From an uncultured bacterium (lineage in GTDB: Bacteria > Verrucomicrobiota > Kiritimatiellia > RFP12 > UBA1067): a DNA stretch of 34,614 nucleotides. Made by a program: the position numbers and the translations under genes. The stretch lies in NCBI GenBank assembly GCA_902769585.1, contig CACXPT010000019.1, forward strand, positions 1 to 34,614, read 5' to 3'. Within the stretch, counting starts at the first letter, position 1. The number at the start of each line of letters is the position of its first letter. The notes beneath the pieces are model-generated. The model had not been told where the DNA came from and made no database searches. It was given only the letters and a program-made list of their open reading frames with translations. Below are positions 23,192 to 30,554 of the stretch, piece by piece.

Positions 23192-23968
23192 TCACCACGT
23201 GCGGCGGACGGGGATGCCCGCTGCCGCCAGTTCGTCCTTGATCTGCGCGATCGTCCAGTCGCCCGTGTGCACCATGCCTGCCACGATCGCGGCGTCGGCA
23301 TGCGCAACGTTGAACGCGTCGGCAAGATGCGACGGCTTGCCCGCCCCGCCAGAGGCGACCACAGGCACCGGCACCGCCTCCGCGATCAGGCGCGTGACCG
23401 TCAGCTCGAATCCCGCCCGCGTCCCGTCCGCGTCCACGCTGTTGACGACGATCTCGCCTGCCCCAAGCTCCACCGCTCGCTTCGCCCATTCCACCGCATC
23501 CATGCCGGTGAGCTCCCGGAAACCGCGCGTCGTCACCTCGTAGCCGCTTGGACAGGCCGGGTTGCCGCTGTGCACAGGATCCATCCCAAGCACGATGCAC
23601 TGCGCCCCAAACTCCCTCGCGCCCTCGCCTATGATATCTGGGTTGCGCACGGCGAGCGAGTTCACGCTCACCTTCTCGGCTCCAGCCAATATGACACGTT
23701 CCATGTCCGCCACAGTCGAGATGCCGCCACCCACCGCGAACGGGATGCGGATCGTACGCGCCACCGCCTCCACCATCCCGATGTCGATCGGGCGACGCTC
23801 CGCCGATGCCGTGATGTCGTAGAACACCAGCTCGTCCGCCCCGCCGTCGGAATACGCCAGCGCCATCTCCACGGGATCGCCGAGGTCGATGTTGTTCTTG
23901 AACTTGACGCCTTTCGTCACGCGTCCCGCGCGGACGTCCAGGCATGGAATTATACGCTTTGTCAACAT
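23192..23968 (-). CDS. hisF: imidazole glycerol phosphate synthase, cyclase subunit, 258 aa
   Basis: TIM-barrel subunit that uses ammonia from HisH to convert PRFAR to IGP and AICAR (histidine synthesis, linked to purines). Catalytic Asp11 in CLDVRAGRVTKG and Asp130 in LGMDPV are at the canonical positions. AVGGGI at 78-83 and VASGGAG near 220 are the phosphate-binding loops. The start at 23968 overlaps the hisH end by 7 bp, with AAGGA inside hisH; the longer frame is a shadow of hisH. Only these two his genes are here, forming the complete heterodimer. Confidence 0.97.
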   Translation of the reverse strand: MLTKRIIPCLDVRAGRVTKGVKFKNNIDLGDPVEMALAYSDGGADELVFYDITASAERRPIDIGMVEAVARTIRIPFAVGGGISTVADMERVILAGAEKVSVNSLAVRNPDIIGEGAREFGAQCIVLGMDPVHSGNPACPSGYEVTTRGFRELTGMDAVEWAKRAVELGAGEIVVNSVDADGTRAGFELTVTRLIAEAVPVPVVASGGAGKPSHLADAFNVAHADAAIVAGMVHTGDWTIAQIKDELAAAGIPVRRTW

Positions 23969-24561
23969 GACACAAAATCCTTCAGCAATGCCAGACCGAG
24001 ACGGCCGGACTTCTCTGGGTGGAACTGGGTTGCGAGCAGGTTGCCACGCCGGACGGCGGAGGAGAACTCGACACCCGCATATTCGGTCACGCCCAGCGTG
24101 TGCGGACCCATCTCCGCATAGTAGGAGTGGACGAAGTAGAACTCGCTCCCGTCCGGCACGCCCTCGATGCCCAGCCCCTTCACCTGATTCCATCCGATTT
24201 CCGGCACCTTGCACCCGGGCAAGTTCGGGAACCTGCGCACCTGGCCAGGCAGGATGCCCAGCAGGTCCACGCCCCCGTCCTCCTCGCTGTGCTCGAACAG
24301 TATCTGCATCCCGAGGCAGATGCCGAGGAAGGGACGCCCGTCCGTCGCCGCTTCCCGCACCGCGTCGACCAGCCCGAGCGCGCGCAGGTTCTCCATGGCA
24401 GACGCCGCCGCGCCCACGCCGGGGAAAACGACTCGCGCCGCGCCGCGAACCGTGTCCGCGTCCGACGTCACGATCGTCTCGACCCCTATGGCCTCGAACG
24501 CCAGCCTGACGCTGGTCAGGTTTCCGGCCCTGTAGTCCACTATCGCTGTCACATCATTCAT
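23962..24561 (-). CDS. hisH: imidazole glycerol phosphate synthase, glutaminase subunit, 199 aa
   Basis: Class I glutamine amidotransferase that supplies ammonia to HisF. Catalytic triad: Cys82 in FLGICLGMQ, and His181 and Glu183 in QFHPEKSG. The N-terminal IVDYRAGNL and the oxyanion-side PGVGA at 47-51 are typical. The start MNDVTAIVDYRAGN at 24561 is preceded by AGAAGG; the longer frame crosses the promoter and is rejected. Confidence 0.97.
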   Translation of the reverse strand: MNDVTAIVDYRAGNLTSVRLAFEAIGVETIVTSDADTVRGAARVVFPGVGAAASAMENLRALGLVDAVREAATDGRPFLGICLGMQILFEHSEEDGGVDLLGILPGQVRRFPNLPGCKVPEIGWNQVKGLGIEGVPDGSEFYFVHSYYAEMGPHTLGVTEYAGVEFSSAVRRGNLLATQFHPEKSGRLGLALLKDFVSC

Positions 24562-24578
24562 GACCGACCTTCTTCCGA

Positions 24579-24598
24579 AAGCGCACATTATACCATGT
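24579..24598 (-). promoter_or_regulatory. hisHF promoter
   Basis: Extended -10 TGG-TATAAT (TATAAT at 24592 to 24587), predicted start near 24580, leader of about 18 nt with AGAAGG. Confidence 0.65.
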
Positions 24599-24610
24599 AC
24601 GCGAGAAAAG

Positions 24611-25036
24611 CTACTCCTCAGCAAAAGGATTGAATATGGGAACGCCCATTCCCGCCATGTCGTTTACGTTGCGCGTGACGAGCGTCAACCCATGAACAGA
24701 AGCTGTCGCCGCGATCAAGGCATCAACAGCAGGACGCCTTCTGCCAATTCGTTCACCCTCACCGCAGATCCGGCCCCATTCTAAGGACACACTTCGTTCC
24801 ACAGGCAGAATACGGTCGGCGAACTCCCCAAGTATCTTGTCCTGAAGCCACCGTTCAAGTCGTTGAGCCCGCAAATCCCCGCCGCGCTTTGCAATCCCTT
24901 TCTCGATTTCCCCAACCGTGACAAACGAGATGTAAAGTGAATCGGACGGCTGACGCTCCAACCAATCCACAACCCTCGGATTTGGGATTCGGTTGACCAA
25001 TTCGCTGATGACACATGTATCCAGGAGATACTTCAT
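24611..25036 (-). CDS. vapC: FitB/VapC-type PIN-domain toxin, 141 aa
   Basis: PIN-domain RNase toxin of a type II pair. Acidic residues: Asp6 (LLDTCVISEL), Glu43 (TVGEIEKG), Asp105 (PAVDALIAAT), with Asn123/Asp126 in TRNVNDM. The LLDTCVISEL opening and the D-x-L-I-A-A-T-A block are those of the FitB-like subgroup. The start at 25036 overlaps the antitoxin stop (ATGA), with AGGGA ahead. It is only distantly similar to the toxin at 1072-1476, so the two are separate acquisitions rather than a recent duplication. Confidence 0.92.
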   Translation of the reverse strand: MKYLLDTCVISELVNRIPNPRVVDWLERQPSDSLYISFVTVGEIEKGIAKRGGDLRAQRLERWLQDKILGEFADRILPVERSVSLEWGRICGEGERIGRRRPAVDALIAATASVHGLTLVTRNVNDMAGMGVPIFNPFAEE

Positions 25037-25293
25037 AGGTCGATGTCCCTGCCAAAGTCCGAGGGATCACGGGTAACATCAAGGGACTCGCCGTCTTCCA
25101 GCTTCGGACACGACAGCAGGGCTTCGACAAATGTGCGAGGCTTGTGCCCGACGCGAACGACGGGAACCGTCTGCGACGCGACAGGGGCCAGGGGGACGAG
25201 AATCACCTGAAAGGAATACGAACTGTATTCCCTCGGAATCGAGACGCTAATCCTGTTTCGGCGCGGTGTTGCTATGGTCTCAATCGGCGGCAT
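25033..25293 (-). CDS. antitoxin partner of the PIN toxin, 86 aa
   Basis: A small protein starting MPPIETIATPRRNRISVSIP whose central V-S-I-P-R-E-Y and the C-terminal F-V-E-A-L-L-S-C-P ... F-G-R-D-I-D-L pattern is common in antitoxins encoded just before FitB/VapC toxins. The C-terminal tail would bind the toxin active site. The start at 25293 has AAGGAG 5 nt ahead, supported by the promoter at 25322-25327; the very long alternative frame reaching 25995 is a shadow of the opposite-strand gene. ATGA overlap with the toxin. Confidence 0.85.
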   Translation of the reverse strand: MPPIETIATPRRNRISVSIPREYSSYSFQVILVPLAPVASQTVPVVRVGHKPRTFVEALLSCPKLEDGESLDVTRDPSDFGRDIDL

Positions 25294-25314
25294 GGGCACT
25301 CCTTGTCCTTGAAC

Positions 25315-25333
25315 GCACGCAATTATACCACAA
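25315..25333 (-). promoter_or_regulatory. promoter of the second toxin-antitoxin pair
   Basis: Extended -10 TGTGG-TATAAT (TATAAT at 25327 to 25322), predicted start near 25315, leader of about 22 nt with AAGGAG. Confidence 0.65.
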
Positions 25334-25405
25334 TTTGGCCGTTTCCATTGGCAATTATTCATAAGACTTTGTGACTTAGTGACAGCCGCCGTCCGGATGC
25401 TTTTT

Positions 25406-25497
25406 GGGCACGAAAATGGTATTGTTGGATATTTCGTGCCCGTTTCTGACATAGCCATTCCGGGCACGAAATATCCTTCTGGCTTGGTTTCGTGCCC
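25406..25497. repeat. four-site inverted-repeat array of GGGCACGAAA
   Basis: GGGCACGAAA occurs at 25406-25415 (+), 25432-25441 (-), 25462-25471 (+) and 25488-25497 (-). Each +/- pair has exactly 16 bp between arms, and the two pairs are offset by exactly 56 bp. In addition GGATATTTCGTGCCCG (25427-25442) and its exact complement (25461-25476) form a 16-bp dyad. The last site lies 9 bp before the -10 of the next gene, so the array could be a set of operators; a dispersed palindromic element is the alternative. Confidence 0.85.
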
Positions 25498-25520
25498 GGA
25501 ATGTGGTATGATTTGCATGA
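25484..25520 (+). promoter_or_regulatory. promoter of the PD40/cytochrome gene, leaderless geometry
   Basis: TTGGTT (25484-25489), 17-bp spacer, extended -10 TGG-TATGAT (TATGAT at 25507-25512), then seven bases to the ATG at 25520. The -35 overlaps the last GGGCACGAAA site. Confidence 0.6.
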
Positions 25521-28346
25521 TGAAAAAATCAAGATTGAACATTTCGTACATCACGTTACTGGTGATTGCGGCGCTGGCGGCAGGCCGAGCCGACGGCGAG
25601 TTCATCTCACCTCGCCATTCGCAGGTGGAGATGAAGGGAAACTGGTACCCTGAGATACAGCGCGCGGGAAAGGAAACGCGCTGCCACTGGATGTCGGGCA
25701 CGGCCGGCGAATCCGCAACGTTGCGGTTCGAGGGAACCTCGGTGGCGGTGTCGACGCGCACGGGGGCGCGCGTCACGTGGCGGAACGTGACGCACACCAA
25801 CTCGCTGGCGAGGCTCGGTCGCTTCGCCGTGCGGCTGGACGGACGTTCGCTTGCGCCGATCAGCCTTGCCGGGTCCGAGACCGACGCCACCGCGCGTCCC
25901 GAACGCTCGCAGGCAGCGGTGATCACCGTGGCGAAAGGCCTCCCCGAGGGGCCGCACGTGCTGGAACTCGTCAACGACGGTGGCGGCGAGGTCACGCTGG
26001 CGGGCTTCGTCCTGGACCGGCCGCAGAAGGGCGCGGAACCCGACTATTCCCGCGAATCGCCGGAACTCGCCGCCGAAACGCGCTGTCTGCCGCCGATCCT
26101 GTTTGTGGAGGGGGCGCCGGTGCGGACGTTTTCCGGACCGTCGAAGATCGGATTCTCCTCGTGGCCGAACGACTATGTGTGGGGCGCGGCGATCAAGGCG
26201 TTCGACCCGGCGTATCCCGAAAAGCCGCCGCGCGTTCTCTTCTCCGAGGACGACTCCTACATCCTCGACCTGGCCCTGTCGTACGACGCGAAGACGATCT
26301 GGTTCTCCATGCGCCGCCACAAGTCGCCGTGCTGGCACATCTACAGGATGAACGCGGACGGTACGGGTCTCGTGGCGCTGACGAGCGGCCTCTCCCACAA
26401 CACGTCCCCGGCGCCGCTGCCCGACGGACGCCTCGCGTTCATCTCCTCGCGCGAGCCGCTTACGCACCTCGTCTGCGCGGAAGGCCCGTCCACGCGCGTG
26501 CACGTGATGGAGGCGGACGGATCGGGCGTGAAGATGATCTCGTCCAACACGCTGGCCGACTTCTGCGTGACCGTGCGCCGCGACGGGCGGCTGCTCTACT
26601 CGCGCTGGGAGTACGTGGACTGGAACATCATGTCGCGCCAGTCGCTCTGGACGCAGTATCCCGACGGACGCCATCTGGAGCTGTTCTTCGGCAACCTGCT
26701 CGACGACCCGCCCACGCTCATCCAGGCACGCGAGCTGCCGGACGCTCCGGCGTCCGTCGTCTGCACGTTCGCGCCGCACCACGGATCGCCCTACGGCGCC
26801 ATCGGCGTGGTGTCGGCGGAAAACGGCCCCGAGGGGCGGCGGGGCGCAGAAGTGCGCTGGCTCACGCCGGAGTTCCCGTCCATCATGGACTTCAACCACC
26901 TCTGGTCCTACTGCTGTCCGTACCCGCTCGGCGGCGGGCGCTACCTCTGCTCGTACGGGGGCGGCGGAACGCATCGCTACCGTCTCTCGCTCATCGACGA
27001 GAAGGGAAACCGGGCCACGGTGTACGATCCGAAGACGACGAGCGCGTTCTGCGCGACGCCGTTCGTCGCACGGCCGGCGCCGAAGACGCTCGCGTCGTTC
27101 ACACCTGCGGAGGTCAGGAGCGTGAAGGTCCCAGCCGCGCCGCCGGGACAGCCGTCCGCGGAGGAGGTGAAGGTGGGCTTCCTGTACGTGACGGACGTGA
27201 CGCGCGGCTACGCCGAGGGCGTGGCGCGCTCGGACGTGAAGGCCGTGCGCATCATGGAGCAGCTGCCGAAGACCGTGGACCTGGGCGGACTGCGCGCCTA
27301 CGACCAGAGTCCGGTGATGGGCGTGGGCACCTACTACGCCAAGCGCGTCTGGGGGTATGCGCCCGTGGAGGAGGACGGCAGCGCGTACTTCGAGGTGCCG
27401 GCGATGAAGGAGATCTACCTCCAGCTGGTGGACGGCGACGGACGCGAGCTGCTCCGCATGACGAGCGCCCTCCACGCCGCTCGCGCCGCCGGACGGGCTA
27501 CGGGCCGGGGTCATCGACTACATGCGCGACGTGCAGCCAATCTGGAACGGACATTGCGTGCGCTGCCACGGCGGCACCGACCCGGCCGGCGGGCTCTCCC
27601 TGGAGGACGGGCGTACGCGCTTCTTCTGCCGGAGCTACGACGGACTGAACGAGCGCGCGCAGAGCGACCGCACGAGCTACCTCTCGTACGGCGGCGCCCC
27701 CGGCGCGGGGAAACGCAAGCCGCTGATCCACTCCATCCTCCTCAACTACGGCTTCGCCGACGTTCTGCAGCCGCGCCAGACCGGATCGTGCGCGAGCCGT
27801 CTGCCGGAATATCTGGAACGCGCCCACTGCGGTTCCGACGTGACGCCGGAGGAGCGTCGGCGCGTGTACGAATGGATTGACGCGATGGTGCCGTACTATC
27901 CCACCACCGACTGCGCTCACCTGAACGCGCGTGGCAAGCGCGACCGCTGGGGCGAGCCGGACTCCGAAAAACTCGCCCCGTGGGCGGTCAAGTACACGCG
28001 CGTGTTCGCGCGTTCGTGCGCGTCGTGCCACGGCGCGTTCACGCCGGACCGCGTGGGCATCACCGGCGACAGGCGCTGGGAGTGGGTGGACCTCACGCGG
28101 CCCGATGCGAGTCCCGCGCTCGTCGCGCACCTGCCGAAATCCGCCGGGGGGAGGGGCCTTTCCGCCAACGGCAAGTTCTCCTTCTCCGGACGCGACGACC
28201 CGCTGTGGCTCGAACTGAGGGAACTGTTCCGCGCGGGCGCGGCGTTTGCCGCGCAGACGCCGGAGCCGGACGAGGCGGGATTCGTCCCCCGCTCCCGCGG
28301 CCGTCTTGAATACGAGACGCTACTCAAGTCCCGCGCACAGCCTTGA
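25520..28346 (+). pseudogene. PD40 beta-propeller / HzsA-like multiheme cytochrome c protein, frameshifted
   Basis: Two frames together make one family member. Frame A runs from 25520 (signal peptide MKKSRLNISYITLLVIAALA) through a beta-sandwich domain (ESATLRFEGTSVAV), a TolB/PD40-like propeller (HIYRMNADGTGL near residue 272, PLPDGRLAFISSR) and an HzsA middle-domain-like region to about 27465. Frame B, open from 27462 to the stop at 28346, carries GVIDYMRDVQPIW, heme motif CVRCH (27555-27569) and CASCH (28017-28031). They differ by one base near 27465-27480. Relatives normally have, at this junction, a segment with P-G-E-x-x-x-C-x-G-C-H before the proline-rich linker. That segment is missing, so a deletion, not just a single-base slip, is likely. 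The product would be a secreted redox or surface protein; function of the family is not settled. Start 25520 is preferred over 25517 by promoter spacing. Confidence 0.75.
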
Positions 28347-28386
28347 CCTCGGGCTTAAAGAGATCGTAAGCACCATGTGGATGTCC

Positions 28387-29040
28387 TTATTCGCGGAGGC
28401 GGTAGCCTGCGCCGCGAACGGTCTCGATCAGGTCGCCCGACTTGCCGAGCTTGCGTCGCACCTGCACGATGTGCTGGTCGAGCGTGCGCGTGCCGCCAGC
28501 GTAGTCCATGCCCCACACCTCGTCGAGCAGGGTGTCGCGTGAAAGAACTTCGCCCGGATGCGCGGCGAATTCCTTCAGGAGGCCCAGTTCGCGTACGGTC
28601 AGCGGTTGGTCGGGCGGTTCGCCCGTGGAGACTAGGAACCGGCGCGCATCGATGCGAGCCGAACCGATTGTGAACATATCGGATGGGGCGGTTGTCGCGG
28701 CGAGCTGTCCACGTCGCAAGGCTGCTGACACGCGCGCGAGCAGCTCGCGGATTCGGAATGGCTTGGGGATGAAGTCGTCCGCGCCCAAGCCAAGCCCGAT
28801 AACGACATCTGCCTCGGATGTCTTCGCGGTAAGGAAGATGATCGGTACGGTGGGGTCGGATCGGCGGACCTCCACGCACACGTCGAATCCGCTCTTGCCG
28901 GGCATCATTACGTCCAAAATCAGCAGGTCGGGACGGCGTTGGGTGAAAGCGGACAGCGCCTCGTTGCCGTCCTTGCATCCGCATGTCTCGTAGCCTTCGC
29001 TTGAGAGCGCAGCCTCCAAACCGGTTCGCAGATAAGCCAT
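28387..29040 (-). CDS. OmpR/PhoB-family response regulator with truncated receiver, 217 aa
   Basis: Receiver features: phospho-acceptor Asp43 in LLILDVMMPGKSG, Thr71 in FLTAKT and Lys93 in IPKPF. The C-terminal winged helix (about 122-217) has LTVRELGLLKEF, LLDEVWG, TRTLDQHIVQVRRKLG and ETVRGAGYRL. The protein begins MAYLRTGLEAALSSEGY, which aligns with the first helix of PhoB-type receivers just after V-V-E-D-D. Strand beta-1 and the two acidic residues that bind Mg are therefore absent. The ATG at 29040 has a strong GGAGG seven bases ahead and an in-frame TAA two codons upstream, so no longer form exists. It lies 18 bp after the histidine kinase gene. Phosphorylation by the usual mechanism should be impaired. 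Confidence 0.88.
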   Translation of the reverse strand: MAYLRTGLEAALSSEGYETCGCKDGNEALSAFTQRRPDLLILDVMMPGKSGFDVCVEVRRSDPTVPIIFLTAKTSEADVVIGLGLGADDFIPKPFRIRELLARVSAALRRGQLAATTAPSDMFTIGSARIDARRFLVSTGEPPDQPLTVRELGLLKEFAAHPGEVLSRDTLLDEVWGMDYAGGTRTLDQHIVQVRRKLGKSGDLIETVRGAGYRLRE

Positions 29041-29058
29041 ATCTTAACCTCCAATCAT

Positions 29059-30360
29059 TCAATTTGCACTTTTCAAGGTCAAGGTGAAGACGCTGCCACC
29101 TCCCGGCCTGTGGGAATACGTCAGGTCGCCACCCATGCCGCGAGCCAGGAAACGGGCGATGCAAAGTCCGATACCGCTGCCACCCGTTGTCCGGGTGAGG
29201 GAATTGTCCACTCGGTAGAAACGCTCGAAGATGCGCTCCTCGTCGCCGTCCGGAACGCCAGGCCCGCGATCCATGAATCTGATCTCGCATCCTTCAACCT
29301 CAACGTCGATCTCGCCGTCCGAGTACTTGACGGCGTTGGCGATGAGGTTTGCGCCGATCTGCCGGATGGCGTTCGCGTCGGCGTTGACGAGCGTCCCCGC
29401 GCCCTTGACCGTGATGCGCGCGCGTCCGTGCGACATTGCCGTCGCGGCCTGAATCACGGCATCCTGCGCCGCGAACGCAGCGAGGTCGAACGTTTCAAGA
29501 TTGTAGCGCCGAGTTCCTTTCTCAAGGCGGCTGAAGTCGAGCAACTCATCGACCATGCGCGCGAGGCGGTCGGATTCCATGAGAATCGCCTTGACGGCGC
29601 TCTTGCGCTTGGCGTCGTCGGCAAGGCGATTTTCCGCAAGGAGTTCGGCGTTGAGGCGTATGCCGGCGAGCGGGGTCTTGAGCTCATGCGACACGTTGTC
29701 GATGAAGTCCGTCTTGCGTCGGGCGTCGCGCCGTTCGCGGCGGAGCCCGCGCACAAGGAGCGCGCCGCCGGCCAGGAGCGTGCAGACGAGCAAGGCGAGC
29801 AGACATGCTCCAAAAGCCAGAAGCCGGATCGCCCTCGTCCGAACAGCGGCGCCCCCGTCTGGCCGCGCGACGCGCAGGACGCCTTCGCCAAGGGGTGGCG
29901 CGAGGGGACATTCGCCAGTCAGTCCTGTCGGATCGGGATAGTCTGACGTAGCATAGAGGAGCTCTCCGCCCTCGTCGCGGATTTCAAACGCCAGATGCCG
30001 TTGCATCTTCTTGTGCGTGGCGTGGAGCGTTTCGCAGAGGTCTGGCAGTTTTTCGAGGGCGACACCAGACCAGTGGTGCGGCGGCGCGTTGCCGGGGCGC
30101 GACGGGCGGCCTGATCGCGCGCGTCCAGGCGGTGGTCCGTGGCGGCCGTGCGGCGGGCCGTCGTCCAGCCCCGCGTCATCCGCGTGCGCCAGCAGGTTGT
30201 CCACGTACAGGGCCGCCTGCGCCTGGAGTATTTCGCGCTCCTCCGTCCAGATCGCGCGCCAGCCTACGCACAGCAGACTGATGCCGCCCGCCACGACAAA
30301 GACGGCAGGCAAACCGATCGCGAAAAAGAAGAGCCGGAATTCATGGATGATTTTTGCCAT
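29059..30360 (-). CDS. sensor histidine kinase, 433 aa
   Basis: Two membrane helices (about 11-33 and 179-204) enclose an extracytoplasmic sensor of about 145 residues. This includes a His/Pro/Gly/Arg-rich stretch (66-97, containing DDGPPHGRHGPPPGR and a PPHHW end) that could bind metal or polyphosphate (inference). HisKA has FIDNVSHELKTPL with His225. The ATPase domain has N-box NLIANAVKYS, G1 MDRGPGVP, F-box ERFYRVD and G2 GGSGIGLCIA. It pairs with the response regulator downstream. It has its own promoter, divergent from the secreted beta-helix protein gene, a common place for a regulated target. Confidence 0.93.
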   Translation of the reverse strand: MAKIIHEFRLFFFAIGLPAVFVVAGGISLLCVGWRAIWTEEREILQAQAALYVDNLLAHADDAGLDDGPPHGRHGPPPGRARSGRPSRPGNAPPHHWSGVALEKLPDLCETLHATHKKMQRHLAFEIRDEGGELLYATSDYPDPTGLTGECPLAPPLGEGVLRVARPDGGAAVRTRAIRLLAFGACLLALLVCTLLAGGALLVRGLRRERRDARRKTDFIDNVSHELKTPLAGIRLNAELLAENRLADDAKRKSAVKAILMESDRLARMVDELLDFSRLEKGTRRYNLETFDLAAFAAQDAVIQAATAMSHGRARITVKGAGTLVNADANAIRQIGANLIANAVKYSDGEIDVEVEGCEIRFMDRGPGVPDGDEERIFERFYRVDNSLTRTTGGSGIGLCIARFLARGMGGDLTYSHRPGGGSVFTLTLKSAN

Positions 30361-30400
30361 AGGCTCTGCCTGCGATATAGAGTTTGCCTTTCACGCCTCC

Positions 30401-30429
30401 ATGATACACCATCGTACCCCCGCGTTCAA
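30401..30429 (-). promoter_or_regulatory. histidine kinase-response regulator promoter
   Basis: Minus strand TTGAAC (30429 to 30424), 17-bp spacer, TATCAT (30406 to 30401). Leader of about 34 nt without a strong ribosome-binding site. Confidence 0.5.
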
Positions 30430-30465
30430 GGACAAAGGCAAATGTCGTTGTTTTTTTACGCGCGC

Positions 30466-30515
30466 TTGACATTCCGTTGACACAAAAATGAAGCGTGTCG
30501 CATATACTATTGGTG
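30466..30515 (+). promoter_or_regulatory. promoter region of the beta-helix/LRR genes
   Basis: TTGACA occurs twice, at 30466-30471 and 30477-30482 (11 bp apart), upstream of TATACT at 30503-30508. The nearer TTGACA is 20 bp from the -10, longer than ideal, so an activator may be needed. AAAGGAG lies about 8 bp before the ATG at 30555. The 194-bp gap 30361-30554 otherwise holds only the two divergent promoters. Confidence 0.5.
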
Positions 30516-30554
30516 AAAGCCCCGAACTGAATAATCCGACAAAGGAGTTTCAAC

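Noticed and set aside
22047-23543. 498-codon plus-strand open frame opposite murG and hisF
   Set aside because: No family resemblance and basic low-complexity composition; murG and hisF are unambiguous on the minus strand.
25607-27514. 635-codon minus-strand open frame opposite the PD40 gene
   Set aside because: It is Arg/His/Val-rich shadow translation of a GC-rich gene; the plus strand has a signal peptide, propeller motifs and a promoter.
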